Part shown: one piece after another, positions 30,009-39,334 of the stretch | Layout of the letters: every line of letters begins with the position of its first letter | Numbering within the stretch: the stretch's first letter is position 1 | NCBI GenBank assembly: GCA_001936135.1 | Contig: CP012809.1 | Span: 124,001-188,000, forward strand | DNA from: Saccharomycopsis fibuligera x Saccharomycopsis cf. fibuligera | Lineage: Eukaryota > Ascomycota > Saccharomycetes > Ascoideales > Saccharomycopsidaceae | Reading direction: 5' to 3' | Length of the DNA stretch: 64,000 bases | Program-made: the position numbers and the translations under genes | Notes under the pieces: generated by a model | Databases searched by the model: none | What the model was told of the DNA's origin: nothing | Seen by the model: the letters and a program-made list of their open reading frames with translations, nothing else

Positions 30009-30156
30009 AGAGAATGATCCATATATACGGTATATATCATTATAATGGATATATGAGTGCTCCAGCAGTCGCTGCACTAATAAATACAAACATAAACACA
30101 AACAATTATTGAACAACATGAACAGTATCAATTAATTAAAAACACACAACAGAAAG

Positions 30157-30903
30157 CTAGCCCCAGTTAAACTGGTGCAGTTTCCACCGTTCCTGGTGAT
30201 TTACCAATAGCCCTTCTAGTTTGAAAAAACACTGCTTTATAGCATTAGTATGTGCTTCCTTTTTAGCCTTACTGAAAGCTAACGATTTCAGCGTGATGCC
30301 AGCAATTTTGGAAATACCAGCACCCTTTACCGTAGTACCGTCTAGTAACTTCAATTCAAGTTCCACCATCACTTCCATTTCGTAACTAAACTTAGACGCG
30401 GCTGCAAGGGCTTGGATATAATCATCAATCTTCGTCTCCTCATCTTCAAGCTCAGTTTTTTTTTCTGCCTTGAGTCGATCAAAATAATTATCAGTAACTA
30501 CATTGTCAGTATTGACTAATTGAACATCAGATCTCAATATTTTCCCCGGGTTGGTGATACAAGTGGACCAGCCATTGAATCCAAACACAGAATTAGCAAG
30601 CTTTATGAGATCATGAATTCGAATACACCTGTCGTCATTCACATTCAGATCAACTTGATCTACTTGACGACTGTTTCGGCTTTGAGGCTGCCTTATTTGT
30701 TTAAATTTATTATTGAACTCTTTGATTTTGTTAGTGGACCATGTTGTCTGCGGCACTTCTAATTCTAATTCAAATTTAGCTTCAAGTTCATTGCCGCTGA
30801 ACTCTGGGAACTGGGGGAAATATACAGTGGTGGAAGCACGACCTCCACGCTTAGCAGGCTTACGCACCGCAAATTTTGATTGTCTTTTAACTTTGATGCT
30901 CAT
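30157..30903 (-). CDS. RAD59: Rad59, Rad52-family recombination protein
   Basis: 248 residues, close to yeast Rad59 (238). Rad59 anneals single strands and supports Rad52 in single-strand annealing and break-induced replication. The protein has only the conserved Rad52/Rad22 N-terminal fold: RIHDLIKLANSVFGFNGWST (about 94-113), FSYEMEVMVELELKLLDGTT, GISKIAGITLKSLAFSKAKK and EAHTNAIKQC. It lacks the Rad51- and RPA-binding C-terminus of Rad52, hence Rad59 rather than Rad52. A basic N-terminal extension (KVKRQSKFAVRKPAKRG) may be a nuclear signal. The start is the first ATG, divergent from PUS7. Confidence 0.9.
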   Translation of the reverse strand: MSIKVKRQSKFAVRKPAKRGGRASTTVYFPQFPEFSGNELEAKFELELEVPQTTWSTNKIKEFNNKFKQIRQPQSRNSRQVDQVDLNVNDDRCIRIHDLIKLANSVFGFNGWSTCITNPGKILRSDVQLVNTDNVVTDNYFDRLKAEKKTELEDEETKIDDYIQALAAASKFSYEMEVMVELELKLLDGTTVKGAGISKIAGITLKSLAFSKAKKEAHTNAIKQCFFKLEGLLVNHQERWKLHQFNWG

Positions 30904-31262
30904 GAAATACTGTTGTTCTCCAGTTCCATCATTTATATTTTGGATTGTAGAAGCCTTGCTGTTATGTTACAGCTAGCAGAGTTCTCCGAGCTTGAACTGC
31001 TGCTGCTCATCACGCTCGTTGAATGTTTTTGTCTGTTTTTGTGGAAAATGAAATAATGCAGATATATGCACATATCACAGGAGATGCACATTGTAAAATA
31101 AATAAATTTTTTTTTTTTTCATTTTGGGAGCCTGTCTTCATGGAGCAGAAATCCCTACAGTTTATTACATTCTTTTGTCACTACTTTTTTATTGTATTAC
31201 TCCAAGGAAAGAGAATTTATAAGCACATTGAATCTCAGACAAACTCAGTTCAAGTATCTACC
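30904..31262. promoter_or_regulatory. Divergent RAD59/PUS7 promoter region
   Basis: 359 bp between the two chosen start codons. The plus-strand frame is open upstream to an ATG at 31023, but that stretch translates to hydrophobic, unconserved sequence and is treated as leader. No clear factor site is seen. Confidence 0.5.
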
Positions 31263-34200
31263 ATGTCCGAGGAAATTCAAGATGCTTCTAATGTGGAAAA
31301 GCGCACATTGAATGCTGCTGCCGAGGAAACTGAGTCCTCTAAAAGAATTAAATTGGAGACCCCTCAGGAATCAAAACCTGCTACCGAAATTGCTCCTACT
31401 GAAGCTGCTAGTACCACGCCTACGGTTATCACAAAGTACGTCATTGTGCCAGTTGCAACCATTGGATGTGGTAAAACGACAGTTGCATTGACATTACAGA
31501 CACTTTTTCCAACTTGGGGTCATGTTCAAAATGACAATATTCAAGATGCCAAATCTAATCCTCATGCATTGGAAAGAAGTGCTCTTGAAATTTTAGCCGG
31601 TCTGAATACTGGGGACAATAAAATTCAACTACCAAAAGATGTCGTTATTGTTGATAGAAATAATCATAAATATATTGAAAGAAGAACATTGATGCAAAAT
31701 ATTGATAGATTGAAAAAGGAATATTTGCCAAATGACGCTAATCTGAGATACAAGATCAAATACATCGCTTTAAATTTTCTAAATTTATCTAATTTCCAGA
31801 AACAAAACCAAAGCCAGTCTCAACCAGATAAATTTGACATTGGTGATGTCAGTGAATCCGATTTTGTCAGAAAAGATGAAAAATTATGGCAGATAACTCA
31901 CAAGAGAATCATTGATAGAGGAGTAAATCATCAATCTATTCAAATTCCTGCAAATGGCGATACCAGTGATATTGATTATATAATGAAAGGGTTCATAAAT
32001 AGATTCCAATACATTGATCCATCAACGGATCCTGATTCTTGGTTTGATTTGATTATTGAATTGGATCCATATGGTGAAAATAGTTCAAGAACAAACATAG
32101 ATACTATAATATCTCAACTTAATGTCAAGATGCCAGATATATTCAGCACTGCTGTCACAAAACAACAACAACAGCAACCGCAATTGCAATTTCCAACACT
32201 GCAAGAAATTGATGCTGCTTTTGACAAAGCACTACAATACAGACCAACGTTCAGAAAAATCTTTGACAACCCAATTAGAAACAACAATATCACCAGTCCA
32301 ACTGCCAAAGGAGTACAAGAAACTGACGTGGGCATAACTAAATACATTTCCCCAGATCTGATGGCATTTGCTGGGACATTAAAACAGCGATATAATGATT
32401 TTTTGGTTAACGAGATTGATTTGGATGGTAACGTTATTCATTTGTTGGACGAGGGGCTCCCTAATAAACATGATCGTAAACGGGAAAAACGGGCAAATAA
32501 TAATACCAGTAATAACGCTAATGCTGTTGGTAATAATAATGGTAACAACAATGGTACTAATGATCCACCAGCCCAACCAGAAGAAGTAAAACCAAAACCA
32601 GAACAACCAAAACTCGAACTTTCAGAATCACACAAGAAAAGACTTATTGAAATTCTCGGTGACGAAGATTTCCACAATTTGGTGAACGTTTATCAATTAA
32701 GTAAAACTATGGCAACTACAAAGAAATTCACTGACAAGATTGAGCGTACCGAATTACACCAATTGATTCGTGAAGCATTTGGAGGCAAGATAGAATCTAT
32801 CACCAATGGTGATAATACCATGAAGTTTGGCATTGCTAATAACCGCACCAGAAAACAAAGAGGAGCAAACACCAATAATGGCAACAAGCAACAAGCAAAC
32901 CCTGATCCTTATGGTTTGGGACCAAAAAAGGAATTTTTACACTTTGTTGTATATAAAGAAAACAAAGAAACTATGGAAGTTGCCAACTTGATTTCCAAAT
33001 TTTTACGCACGAGCAACAAACTAGTTAGGTATGCTGGTACGAAAGATAGAAGAGGCATAACGGTGCAAGCTGCTTGTATTAGTAGAATTGGTGTTGAAAG
33101 AGTCAATGGCTTGAATAAAAGTTTGAGGGGAGTTAGATTGGGATCTTTTAAATACAGCGATGATTCTTTAACATTAGGGGATTTACAAGGTAATGAATTT
33201 GTGATTACAATTAGGGATGTTCGCAGTTTGAATGAGTCGAAAACTATTGAGGAAATCATCGAGACAAACTTCGAATCATTGAAAGAAAAAGGGTTTCTTA
33301 ATTATTTCGGGATGCAAAGATTTGGCACATTTTCAGTATCTACTCATGAAATTGGCAAGGAAATTTTACTAGGTAATTGGGCCAAAGCCTGTGAGTTGTT
33401 ATTGTCAAATCAAGAACTCGTCTTACCTGATTCAGTCAAAGCTAGAGAGATTTGGGAATCCACCAAAAACCCAAGTCTCGCGTTACGTGAAATGCCTCGT
33501 AAATGTATTGCTGAAGTCTCAATTTTGAAATCATTACATGAAGAAAGTCAACGCACTAATAGCCAAAATTTCACTACTAGTCAATTTTTCCAGGCATTGA
33601 TGAAGATCCCAAGAAATTTAAGAATTATGTACGGTCATGCTTATCAAAGCTATGTCTGGAATAGTGTTGCTAGTCGAAGATTCGAACTATTTGGGTTAAC
33701 AATCGTTCCAGGAGATTTGGTAATTGTTGAACAAAACACTGCCGAATTGGTCCAAAAACAAGAACAACAACAAGACACTGACGCTGAAGTTGACGAACTT
33801 GAAGGAGGTGAAGATATAAGAAACGATACATTTATCCGTGCTAGACCGGTAACTGCTGAAGAAATCGAACAGGGAAAATTTTCGGTATATGACGTTGTCT
33901 TACCGACGCCGGGCTTTGATATTGTATATCCCGAAAACCCCGACATTAAACAGGTCTATGTTGAGGTTATGGCAAAGGATGGGTTGGATCCAATGAAAAT
34001 GACGAGAAATGTTAGAGAATTTTCATTTGCTGGATCCTATAGACATTTGTTGAATAAACCTTCCCATTTGGAGTATCATTTGCGTCATTATGATGATCCG
34101 ATTCAAGATTTGGTAGTTAATGATTTGGATCTATTGAGGAAATTCAAGCAAGAACAGAGAGCTAAATCTTTGACTGACGCTGGCACCGCTGCTGATGCCA

Positions 34201-34442
34201 CTACCGCTACAGCCTCAACAGCTTCTGCTAATGTCAACCCAGAAAAGGCTCCAGAATCGTCTTACAAATTCGATGAACTGAAACAAATCTTACCAGATAG
34301 TGCTGGGGGTAAAGGTACTCGCACCGCGGTGATCTTGAAAATGAGATTGCCTACTTCTGCGTACGCTACAATGGCATTGAGAGAAGTAATGAAAATTGAT
34401 ACTAATCGTCGTAGTGAGACGTTTAATGTTAAGACTTTTTAA
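31263..34442 (+). CDS. PUS7: Pus7 pseudouridine synthase carrying an internal tRNA-ligase-type kinase domain
   Basis: A 1059-residue protein with two enzyme modules. Residues 1-50 are a charged tail like that of yeast Pus7 (SSKRIKLETPQE). Residues of about 57-342 match the polynucleotide kinase domain of fungal tRNA ligase Trl1: VIVPVATIGCGKTTVALTLQ (P-loop Lys71), TWGHVQNDNI (Asp91), VVIVDRNNHKYIERR, IDRGVNHQSI, FDLIIELDPYG and AFDKALQYRPTFRKIFDN, which is where the cyclic phosphodiesterase domain would start in Trl1. From about 351 the TruD/Pus7 domain begins (ETDVGITKYISPDLMAFAG, KQRYNDFLVNEIDLDGNVIH), with catalytic Asp595 in RYAGTKDRRGITVQ, INYFGMQRFGTFS-type motifs, and the C-terminal TSAYATMALREVMKIDTNRR. 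Yeast Pus7 is 676 residues. The frame is continuous with no stop or splice signal needed. Confidence 0.93.
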   Translation: MSEEIQDASNVEKRTLNAAAEETESSKRIKLETPQESKPATEIAPTEAASTTPTVITKYVIVPVATIGCGKTTVALTLQTLFPTWGHVQNDNIQDAKSNPHALERSALEILAGLNTGDNKIQLPKDVVIVDRNNHKYIERRTLMQNIDRLKKEYLPNDANLRYKIKYIALNFLNLSNFQKQNQSQSQPDKFDIGDVSESDFVRKDEKLWQITHKRIIDRGVNHQSIQIPANGDTSDIDYIMKGFINRFQYIDPSTDPDSWFDLIIELDPYGENSSRTNIDTIISQLNVKMPDIFSTAVTKQQQQQPQLQFPTLQEIDAAFDKALQYRPTFRKIFDNPIRNNNITSPTAKGVQETDVGITKYISPDLMAFAGTLKQRYNDFLVNEIDLDGNVIHLLDEGLPNKHDRKREKRANNNTSNNANAVGNNNGNNNGTNDPPAQPEEVKPKPEQPKLELSESHKKRLIEILGDEDFHNLVNVYQLSKTMATTKKFTDKIERTELHQLIREAFGGKIESITNGDNTMKFGIANNRTRKQRGANTNNGNKQQANPDPYGLGPKKEFLHFVVYKENKETMEVANLISKFLRTSNKLVRYAGTKDRRGITVQAACISRIGVERVNGLNKSLRGVRLGSFKYSDDSLTLGDLQGNEFVITIRDVRSLNESKTIEEIIETNFESLKEKGFLNYFGMQRFGTFSVSTHEIGKEILLGNWAKACELLLSNQELVLPDSVKAREIWESTKNPSLALREMPRKCIAEVSILKSLHEESQRTNSQNFTTSQFFQALMKIPRNLRIMYGHAYQSYVWNSVASRRFELFGLTIVPGDLVIVEQNTAELVQKQEQQQDTDAEVDELEGGEDIRNDTFIRARPVTAEEIEQGKFSVYDVVLPTPGFDIVYPENPDIKQVYVEVMAKDGLDPMKMTRNVREFSFAGSYRHLLNKPSHLEYHLRHYDDPIQDLVVNDLDLLRKFKQEQRAKSLTDAGTAADATTATASTASANVNPEKAPESSYKFDELKQILPDSAGGKGTRTAVILKMRLPTSAYATMALREVMKIDTNRRSETFNVKTF

Positions 34443-35172
34443 ATAGTTGAGAAAGTTGTTATTTCTTCTTGTATTTTTGTATATTTTATGACTATTACAA
34501 TTTCTTAAATTTTCAGCTATTTGTAGGAGTGTTTTTTTTTTTTAACACCCCAACACCTCACACTTTCTCGTGGTTAATCGAGTAAACAATCAAACACACT
34601 TTACTGATGACTTAATGGCTCGTAGGAAATGGAAACAAGTGAAATAAGGGACTAAGATTTACGTCTAAGTATTAAAATTAACTTGTGTATTTGTGAATAA
34701 AAATTGTAGAAACAAAAAATAATATGAAACTATAGCATTGCCTTTTTTTCCTTTCTCGTCAAAATAAATCGCAATCAATATTAATTGCACTGAATGAAGC
34801 AAACCGCCTAATGCAAAAACTTGATATTACATACTATGACATGATGATACTATTTCAAAGGAATGTTATGCGTTACTCATTTTTTTTTCTTAATTGTCAT
34901 TATGACATATTATCTTTTTGAAAGCACGCGCACGCTATTTTTTTTTTTTTTTTTTTTTTGGCATGACACATCATTGTAAAAATCATTATTGTTATTATTA
35001 TTATCATGTCAGCTTTATATTGAACGTTTTTTTTCCTCTTCTTTTTTCTTCATTTAACAAAATCCTAGCACATTTCAGCATCTCGGCATCTTTAACACCA
35101 CACTAAACCAACTTTTTCATTGTTATAAGAAGTAATATCCGTTGCTTAGTTTGGGTAAATTGCTCAAGCTGC
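34443..35172. other. Convergent intergenic region between PUS7 and COX8
   Basis: 730 bp with a T22 run at 34938-34959 and (TTA)n near 34989-35002. No gene is seen. Confidence 0.6.
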
Positions 35173-35412
35173 TTATAAAGAACCGGATTTGTACAATTGC
35201 CAGTAAACGGCGATAAAAGGAAGAGCAAAACCAAAACCTAAGAAACCAAAGTGGATAATAGCATATGGGATTTTTCTATTGTGGACCTTGAATGGAAGGT
35301 TAGAGTATGGACCTTCAGCAAAGTGGCCAGATTGTCTAGCCAAAGTGGTGGAAAAACCACGTCTAGCAGCGAAGTTTCTAGAGGCAGCCAAAGATTGTCT
35401 AGCAGCGAACAT
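35173..35412 (-). CDS. COX8: Cytochrome c oxidase subunit Cox8 (VIIc)
   Basis: 79 residues, as in yeast Cox8 (78). It is a single-pass inner-membrane subunit of complex IV. Residues 1-27 are rich in Arg/Ala/Ser with no acidic residue, a mitochondrial presequence. The mature part has the family signature HFAEGPYSNLPFKVHNRKIP (residues 30-49), then one membrane helix (about 52-72, IIHFGFLGFGFALPFIAVYW) and the short tail QLYKSGSL. It is divergent from COX9, another complex IV subunit, with 389 bp between starts. Confidence 0.95.
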   Translation of the reverse strand: MFAARQSLAASRNFAARRGFSTTLARQSGHFAEGPYSNLPFKVHNRKIPYAIIHFGFLGFGFALPFIAVYWQLYKSGSL

Positions 35413-35801
35413 TTTGTGTTGTGTTGTGAGTTTTGAGTATGGTTTTTGGTGATAGCTGGTATCGGTTGCTGGTGTATTATATCTGATATCTATCTAATTG
35501 CTTGAGTTGTGATTTTTTCAGTTCTTTTGGTGCTTCTGCGGTTGCCCGGCCGGAACAGGCTAAGTCAGGACATTTCCAGTTTTTTCTTATTTTTCGTTGC
35601 TGTGATTGGCTGCGCCATGTTCAGCTGATTTTTCTCACTTGCTGGAAAAATAGAAAAATCACACAAAATTATCACCAAGAGACAGAAGGTGCAATAGGCA
35701 GAGAGATATATATCATCATCATTCGCTCATTCACTCACTCACGGACTGATTGACTATCTTTGATATCAACACTTGCTTTCAAATACAAACACACATTCAT
35801 A
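35413..35801. promoter_or_regulatory. Bidirectional COX8/COX9 promoter region
   Basis: 389 bp between the two start codons. It contains a CCAAT box in the middle (35605-35609) and a palindromic CCGGCCGG core near 35546-35553. A shared promoter would help produce two complex IV subunits in step. Confidence 0.6.
35605..35609. promoter_or_regulatory. CCAAT box (HAP-type) between COX8 and COX9
   Basis: The plus-strand context is GTGATTGGCTG, so CCAAT with the CCAATCA flank is on the minus strand. It is about 195 bp from both starts. CCAAT boxes bound by the HAP complex control respiratory genes in yeasts. Confidence 0.55.
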
Positions 35802-36327
35802 ATGGCTATCGCTCCAATTACAGGTGCTCTTAAGAGACGTGCTGCTACTGATGTCGCCGTTGGTTTTGGTAAGTGAATGATTATTACGACGATGAATGGA
35901 AATTTGTTATTTTATGGACCGGAAGGGCAAGGGGGGAAAATAAGGCACATAATAGAGAGTTTATTGGATCTTATCATTTCACATTCGGTAGTTATGTTCA
36001 CCGTGCAAAATGATCAATCCCCAAGCCATCACTCATTCATTAGCATATTCAGGAGGCTGTCAAAATATTTAAAATTTCTATCAATATCATTAGTACCCTT
36101 GAAATTACTGAAATCATCAAAATTGATATTACCAAACTCGCCAGCCGCAGTCTTCCATTCTTCTTCTTTGTTTTATATCTCGTAACCACGTACTAACTAG
36201 TCATTATGTAGCCATCGGTACCGTTGGTGCTGTTTACTGGTGGTGGGGCTTCCACAAAGGTGTCGTTGACAAGAGAGAAAAGTTTTATGCTTCTTTGGCT
36301 GCTTCCAAGCAAGCTGAAGATGAGTAA
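35802..36327 (+). CDS. COX9: Cytochrome c oxidase subunit Cox9 (VIIa), two exons
   Basis: Exon 1 is 35802-35868 and exon 2 is 36212-36327, giving 60 residues. The spliced protein starts MAIAPITGALKRRAATDVAV and continues IGTVGAVYWWWGFHKGVVDK and REKFYASLAASKQAEDE, matching yeast Cox9 (59 residues) along its whole length: a short matrix tail, one membrane helix (about 15-37) and a charged intermembrane-space tail with the family-typical REKFYA. It stabilises the Cox2 side of complex IV. Neither exon alone forms a recognisable gene, so it is easily missed. The intron is described separately. Confidence 0.95.
35869..36211 (+). other. COX9 intron (343 nt)
   Basis: Donor GTAAGT, perfect TACTAAC branch point at 36191-36197 and acceptor TAG at 36209-36211. 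It is nearly twice as long as the coding sequence. A 102-codon open frame lies inside it (35877-36185) but has no recognisable content. Confidence 0.92.
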
Positions 36328-36942
36328 ATTGGTTAAAAAATTCTCAATGTTTAAATTCACGCATCGCCATCAATAACATCAAACATAAAAACACAAAATA
36401 AAACTAAATAAATTAAAATAAAGTGAAATAACGAGATCTCTATTTTAAAGCAGGGGTATTACTGTATCACTGCATGCGCATAATCATAATCAACAACAAA
36501 ATATATTAATTAATTGAACTGCTAAAAAATTGAAATAAGTTGACTCATTCTTATTTCAAATTCAAGATGAGAGAAGTATAAAACAAAATGGATTGGTTGC
36601 TTGATATTACTACTTTTGAATATTCGTTCTCCTTAAGCAGTTTGTTCTATCTCTATCATTGTTTTTTACCGATTTTTTATTACTATTGCTACTATTATTT
36701 TCACGGTCATTAGTATTATTAATACATGTTACAAATTATTAAGTTATCGCCGTGCTTATCTATGTGCGTAATAATAGGTTGTTTTTTTTCCCGATGTATT
36801 ATTAGATTTTTCGGGGGGTATCAAAAGGTTAAAAACAGACAACAAAAATTTATACATTGTTCACAAATAGCTAACTTAAGCTGAAAAAAAAAAAAAAATA
36901 AAAAAATGAAAAATAAAAAAAAAAGATAATTAAAAGCATATC
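36328..36942. other. Convergent intergenic region between COX9 and the ZIP3-like gene
   Basis: 615 bp, AT-rich, with an A-rich stretch at 36880-36925. No gene is seen. Confidence 0.6.
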
Positions 36943-38746
36943 TTATGAATTCCGCGGACCAGAGTCAAAGGTGAATGTTCTTCTTGATCCTCCTGCTCTC
37001 CCATCGTTTGGCAATCTTGACGAATCAGTGTAAGTTGATGTTCTCTTTTTGCCTACTTTGATATGTGCGGATAATCTACTAGCTATTTGAGCAATTGATT
37101 TGTTGCTATTGTTATAATTTGAGGTTATTATGCTATTTGTCTTTGCGCCTTTTGTTCCTCCTTTTAATACCCTGTTTGTCACTCCGTATCTTGAGCTGGG
37201 ACTGGAAATGTTATTGACATTGACATGATCATGTCCATGACTTCTTGTCACTGGTAAATTAATATCATTGTTACTATTGCTTTTCGACGCCATAGGCCTC
37301 TTTGCTGATGTTGATGTCGTAGTTCCATATCCATACCCACGTTCATAAGCATACTTATTCAAGTCATTGAGCATGTTATCACCACTATTTGCCGAAACTG
37401 GATTAAACTGTGGTATTGGTACTGGCTTGGCAGTTTTCTTGTTTTCCAATCCCATAAATTCACTAATGCCCAATGATGAACTTGTTGTTCTCATTGGTTG
37501 TTGGGTAAACAAGGAACCAGATGAGGAAACATTACCTAAAACACTATCATTACTGTACTTGTGGTGAGCAGTTGGTTTCATTTGGTAGCGCGCTTCTTGT
37601 TGCTGATGATCATCATCATTATTGTATTTGATACCTGAATTATGGCCAATGTTTGTAGATTCAGCAATCTGATTCTGCTGATAATGGTTACTCCTATTGC
37701 CTATTAATGGCTTAAAAGGTATGCTCCCACTACTAGTACTAGCACGTCTATTGCTACTGCTGCTGGCATTGCTAAATAATATTTGCCCTTGTTGTTGTTG
37801 TTGTTGTTGTTGAGACGCTCTTTTTGTGGAATTTTCACGCACCATTCTTGCGAATGTTTGGCTTCGATCTGCTCCAGGAAAAACTTCAGGACTTTGTGGA
37901 AACCCATACATAGCAGTAGCGCTTGAATTTGATGAAGCGGCTGACTGCGTGGGTCTTAATAAATTATTTTCTGCACTATCATTGCCCAATATCGCATTCC
38001 CAATGCCTGGATTGACACTTCTAAAATTCATGTTATCTTTACTGTTTTGAGCAAATTCCAATTCTCTAACTCTGGCTCTCAGTAAACTATTGTTTCTTCC
38101 AAGTTCTCTTATCTTACTAAAGTTCGGGGAATGTCAGTAACCGTTCTCTTGTTTAAACAAAACTTAATTCTTGGTGTCAAAGGAAACAAACAGATATTGA
38201 AGCCAACCTACTCTTTATAATTTGCAGCTTTAGCAATCTCATCTTTTGCCGCCACCAACAACTGTCTTTGCTTCTCTGCCCTCGTTATCAACTTGTCAAT
38301 ATACTGTTTTTGCGACCTTATTAATTCATTCATCCCACAGTATTGGAACTGCGCTACGGCAAACATCGATTCCAATTGTTGCGGTAGTGGCTGGAAATAT
38401 GTCATGATTTCTTCTGGCAACGCGGCATCGATAAGTTTGAGCGAAATGTTGGTAGCTTGACATAATGGACAATCTATCTTGATATTCTGGTGATTTAAAT
38501 GCATGTTTATATTGCTGTGGCCTACATTGTTAAACCAGTTCTGTTAGTAAAATTGGTCTAGCATTAGCAAGTCAAAGCACAAAACACAAAAGTAAGTCAG
38601 TAATTACCACCAACAACATGAGAACCACATAGTATATGAGCACAAGAAGTCAAGTACAACAACCCGCGGCTATCACCGCCACTATCGCAGTCACTGTATG
38701 ACTTGAAACAAATTCCACAATGGACAAAAGGTTGCTGAAAGTTCAT
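36943..38746 (-). CDS. CST9: ZIP3/HEI10-like meiotic RING E3 ligase (three exons)
   Basis: Exons 38746-38608, 38521-38212 and 38116-36943 join to a 540-residue protein. Exon 1 supplies the first RING ligands (Cys10, Cys13, then Cys35-x-His37-x2-Cys40-x2-His43: HCGICFKSY, TSCAHILCGSH). Exon 2 supplies Cys64-x2-Cys67 (DCPLCQ) and a coiled-coil (MNELIRSQKQYIDKLITRAE) that continues into exon 3 (KIRELGRNNSLLRARVRELE). The remainder is a long Ser/Asn/Gln-rich tail. RING, coil and disordered tail is the plan of the Zip3/RNF212/HEI10 family, SUMO or ubiquitin ligases that mark crossover sites in meiosis. The family call rests on architecture and ligand spacing; assignment to the Cst9/Zip3 ortholog is likely but unproven. 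Confidence 0.75.
38117..38211 (-). other. Intron 2 of the ZIP3-like gene (95 nt)
   Basis: On the minus strand it starts GTAGGT and ends CTTTAG, with TACTGAC as the likely branch site. Splicing joins two coiled-coil halves in frame (NYK-D-KIRELG). The exact sites are the best fit, not proven. Confidence 0.75.
38522..38607 (-). other. Intron 1 of the ZIP3-like gene (86 nt)
   Basis: On the minus strand it starts GTAATT and ends TGTAG, with a perfect TACTAAC branch site. Splicing joins the two halves of the RING finger in frame. Confidence 0.8.
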
Positions 38747-39334
38747 TTTTTAATGATTTGCTGATGCGAATTTGCCAATTTTATGGCTTTGAAAATAAGC
38801 GCCTTCAAGTTGACCGGCGTTGCAGAGGTTACAGCTGGACAGACACTGCATCATCAAGGAAGAAAGAAAAGAAAACATGAAGGCAAAGGCAGTGAATGGT
38901 GATGCTGTGAAGGTGCGCATGCGGAGGAAAAAACAAAAATACTGCAACGACGTTGATGTTGAGAAGACCGTGCATATTAATGCAATTGTGTCATCTGCTA
39001 ATGGAACTTACTTTTTAGTGGTATATAGTACAGTATCATATATTATAGCTTATCGTCAACCATCACATATTAAGGTAGCGAATGCTATATGCAAAAGTAA
39101 CCAATAAGGTAATTAATTACAGCCTCCCCTGTTAAAGAAAAAAAAAATAAAGAAAATGTCAACTAATATGCAAAGTAGTTGGTTTCACAACAAACAAACA
39201 AGAAAAAAAAAAAGAAAAAAAAAAGAAATAAGCGTACAAAACATTAACCGTAAAAAAAAAAGACAAAAAGAAAATTAACAAAAATAGCATAGCAAATCAT
39301 CATAATATCGTAAAGCACCATTCAACAACATCAA
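38747..39334. other. Promoter of the ZIP3-like gene / MDM34 3' flank
   Basis: 588 bp, both genes on the minus strand. It is purine-rich with A runs near 39139-39235. No gene is seen. Confidence 0.55.

Larger units (their letters stand above)
29794..30156. other. Promoter of the PSST gene / RAD59 3' flank
   Basis: 363 bp between two minus-strand genes. It holds the CCAAT box and the Cbf1-like site listed separately. Confidence 0.55.

Noticed and set aside
31023-31262. Upstream ATG extension of PUS7
   Set aside because: The added 80 residues are hydrophobic low-complexity translation, while MSEEIQ... starts a tail resembling that of yeast Pus7.
35877-36185. 102-codon frame inside the COX9 intron
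   Set aside because: It lies wholly within a well-defined intron and shows no recognisable protein content.
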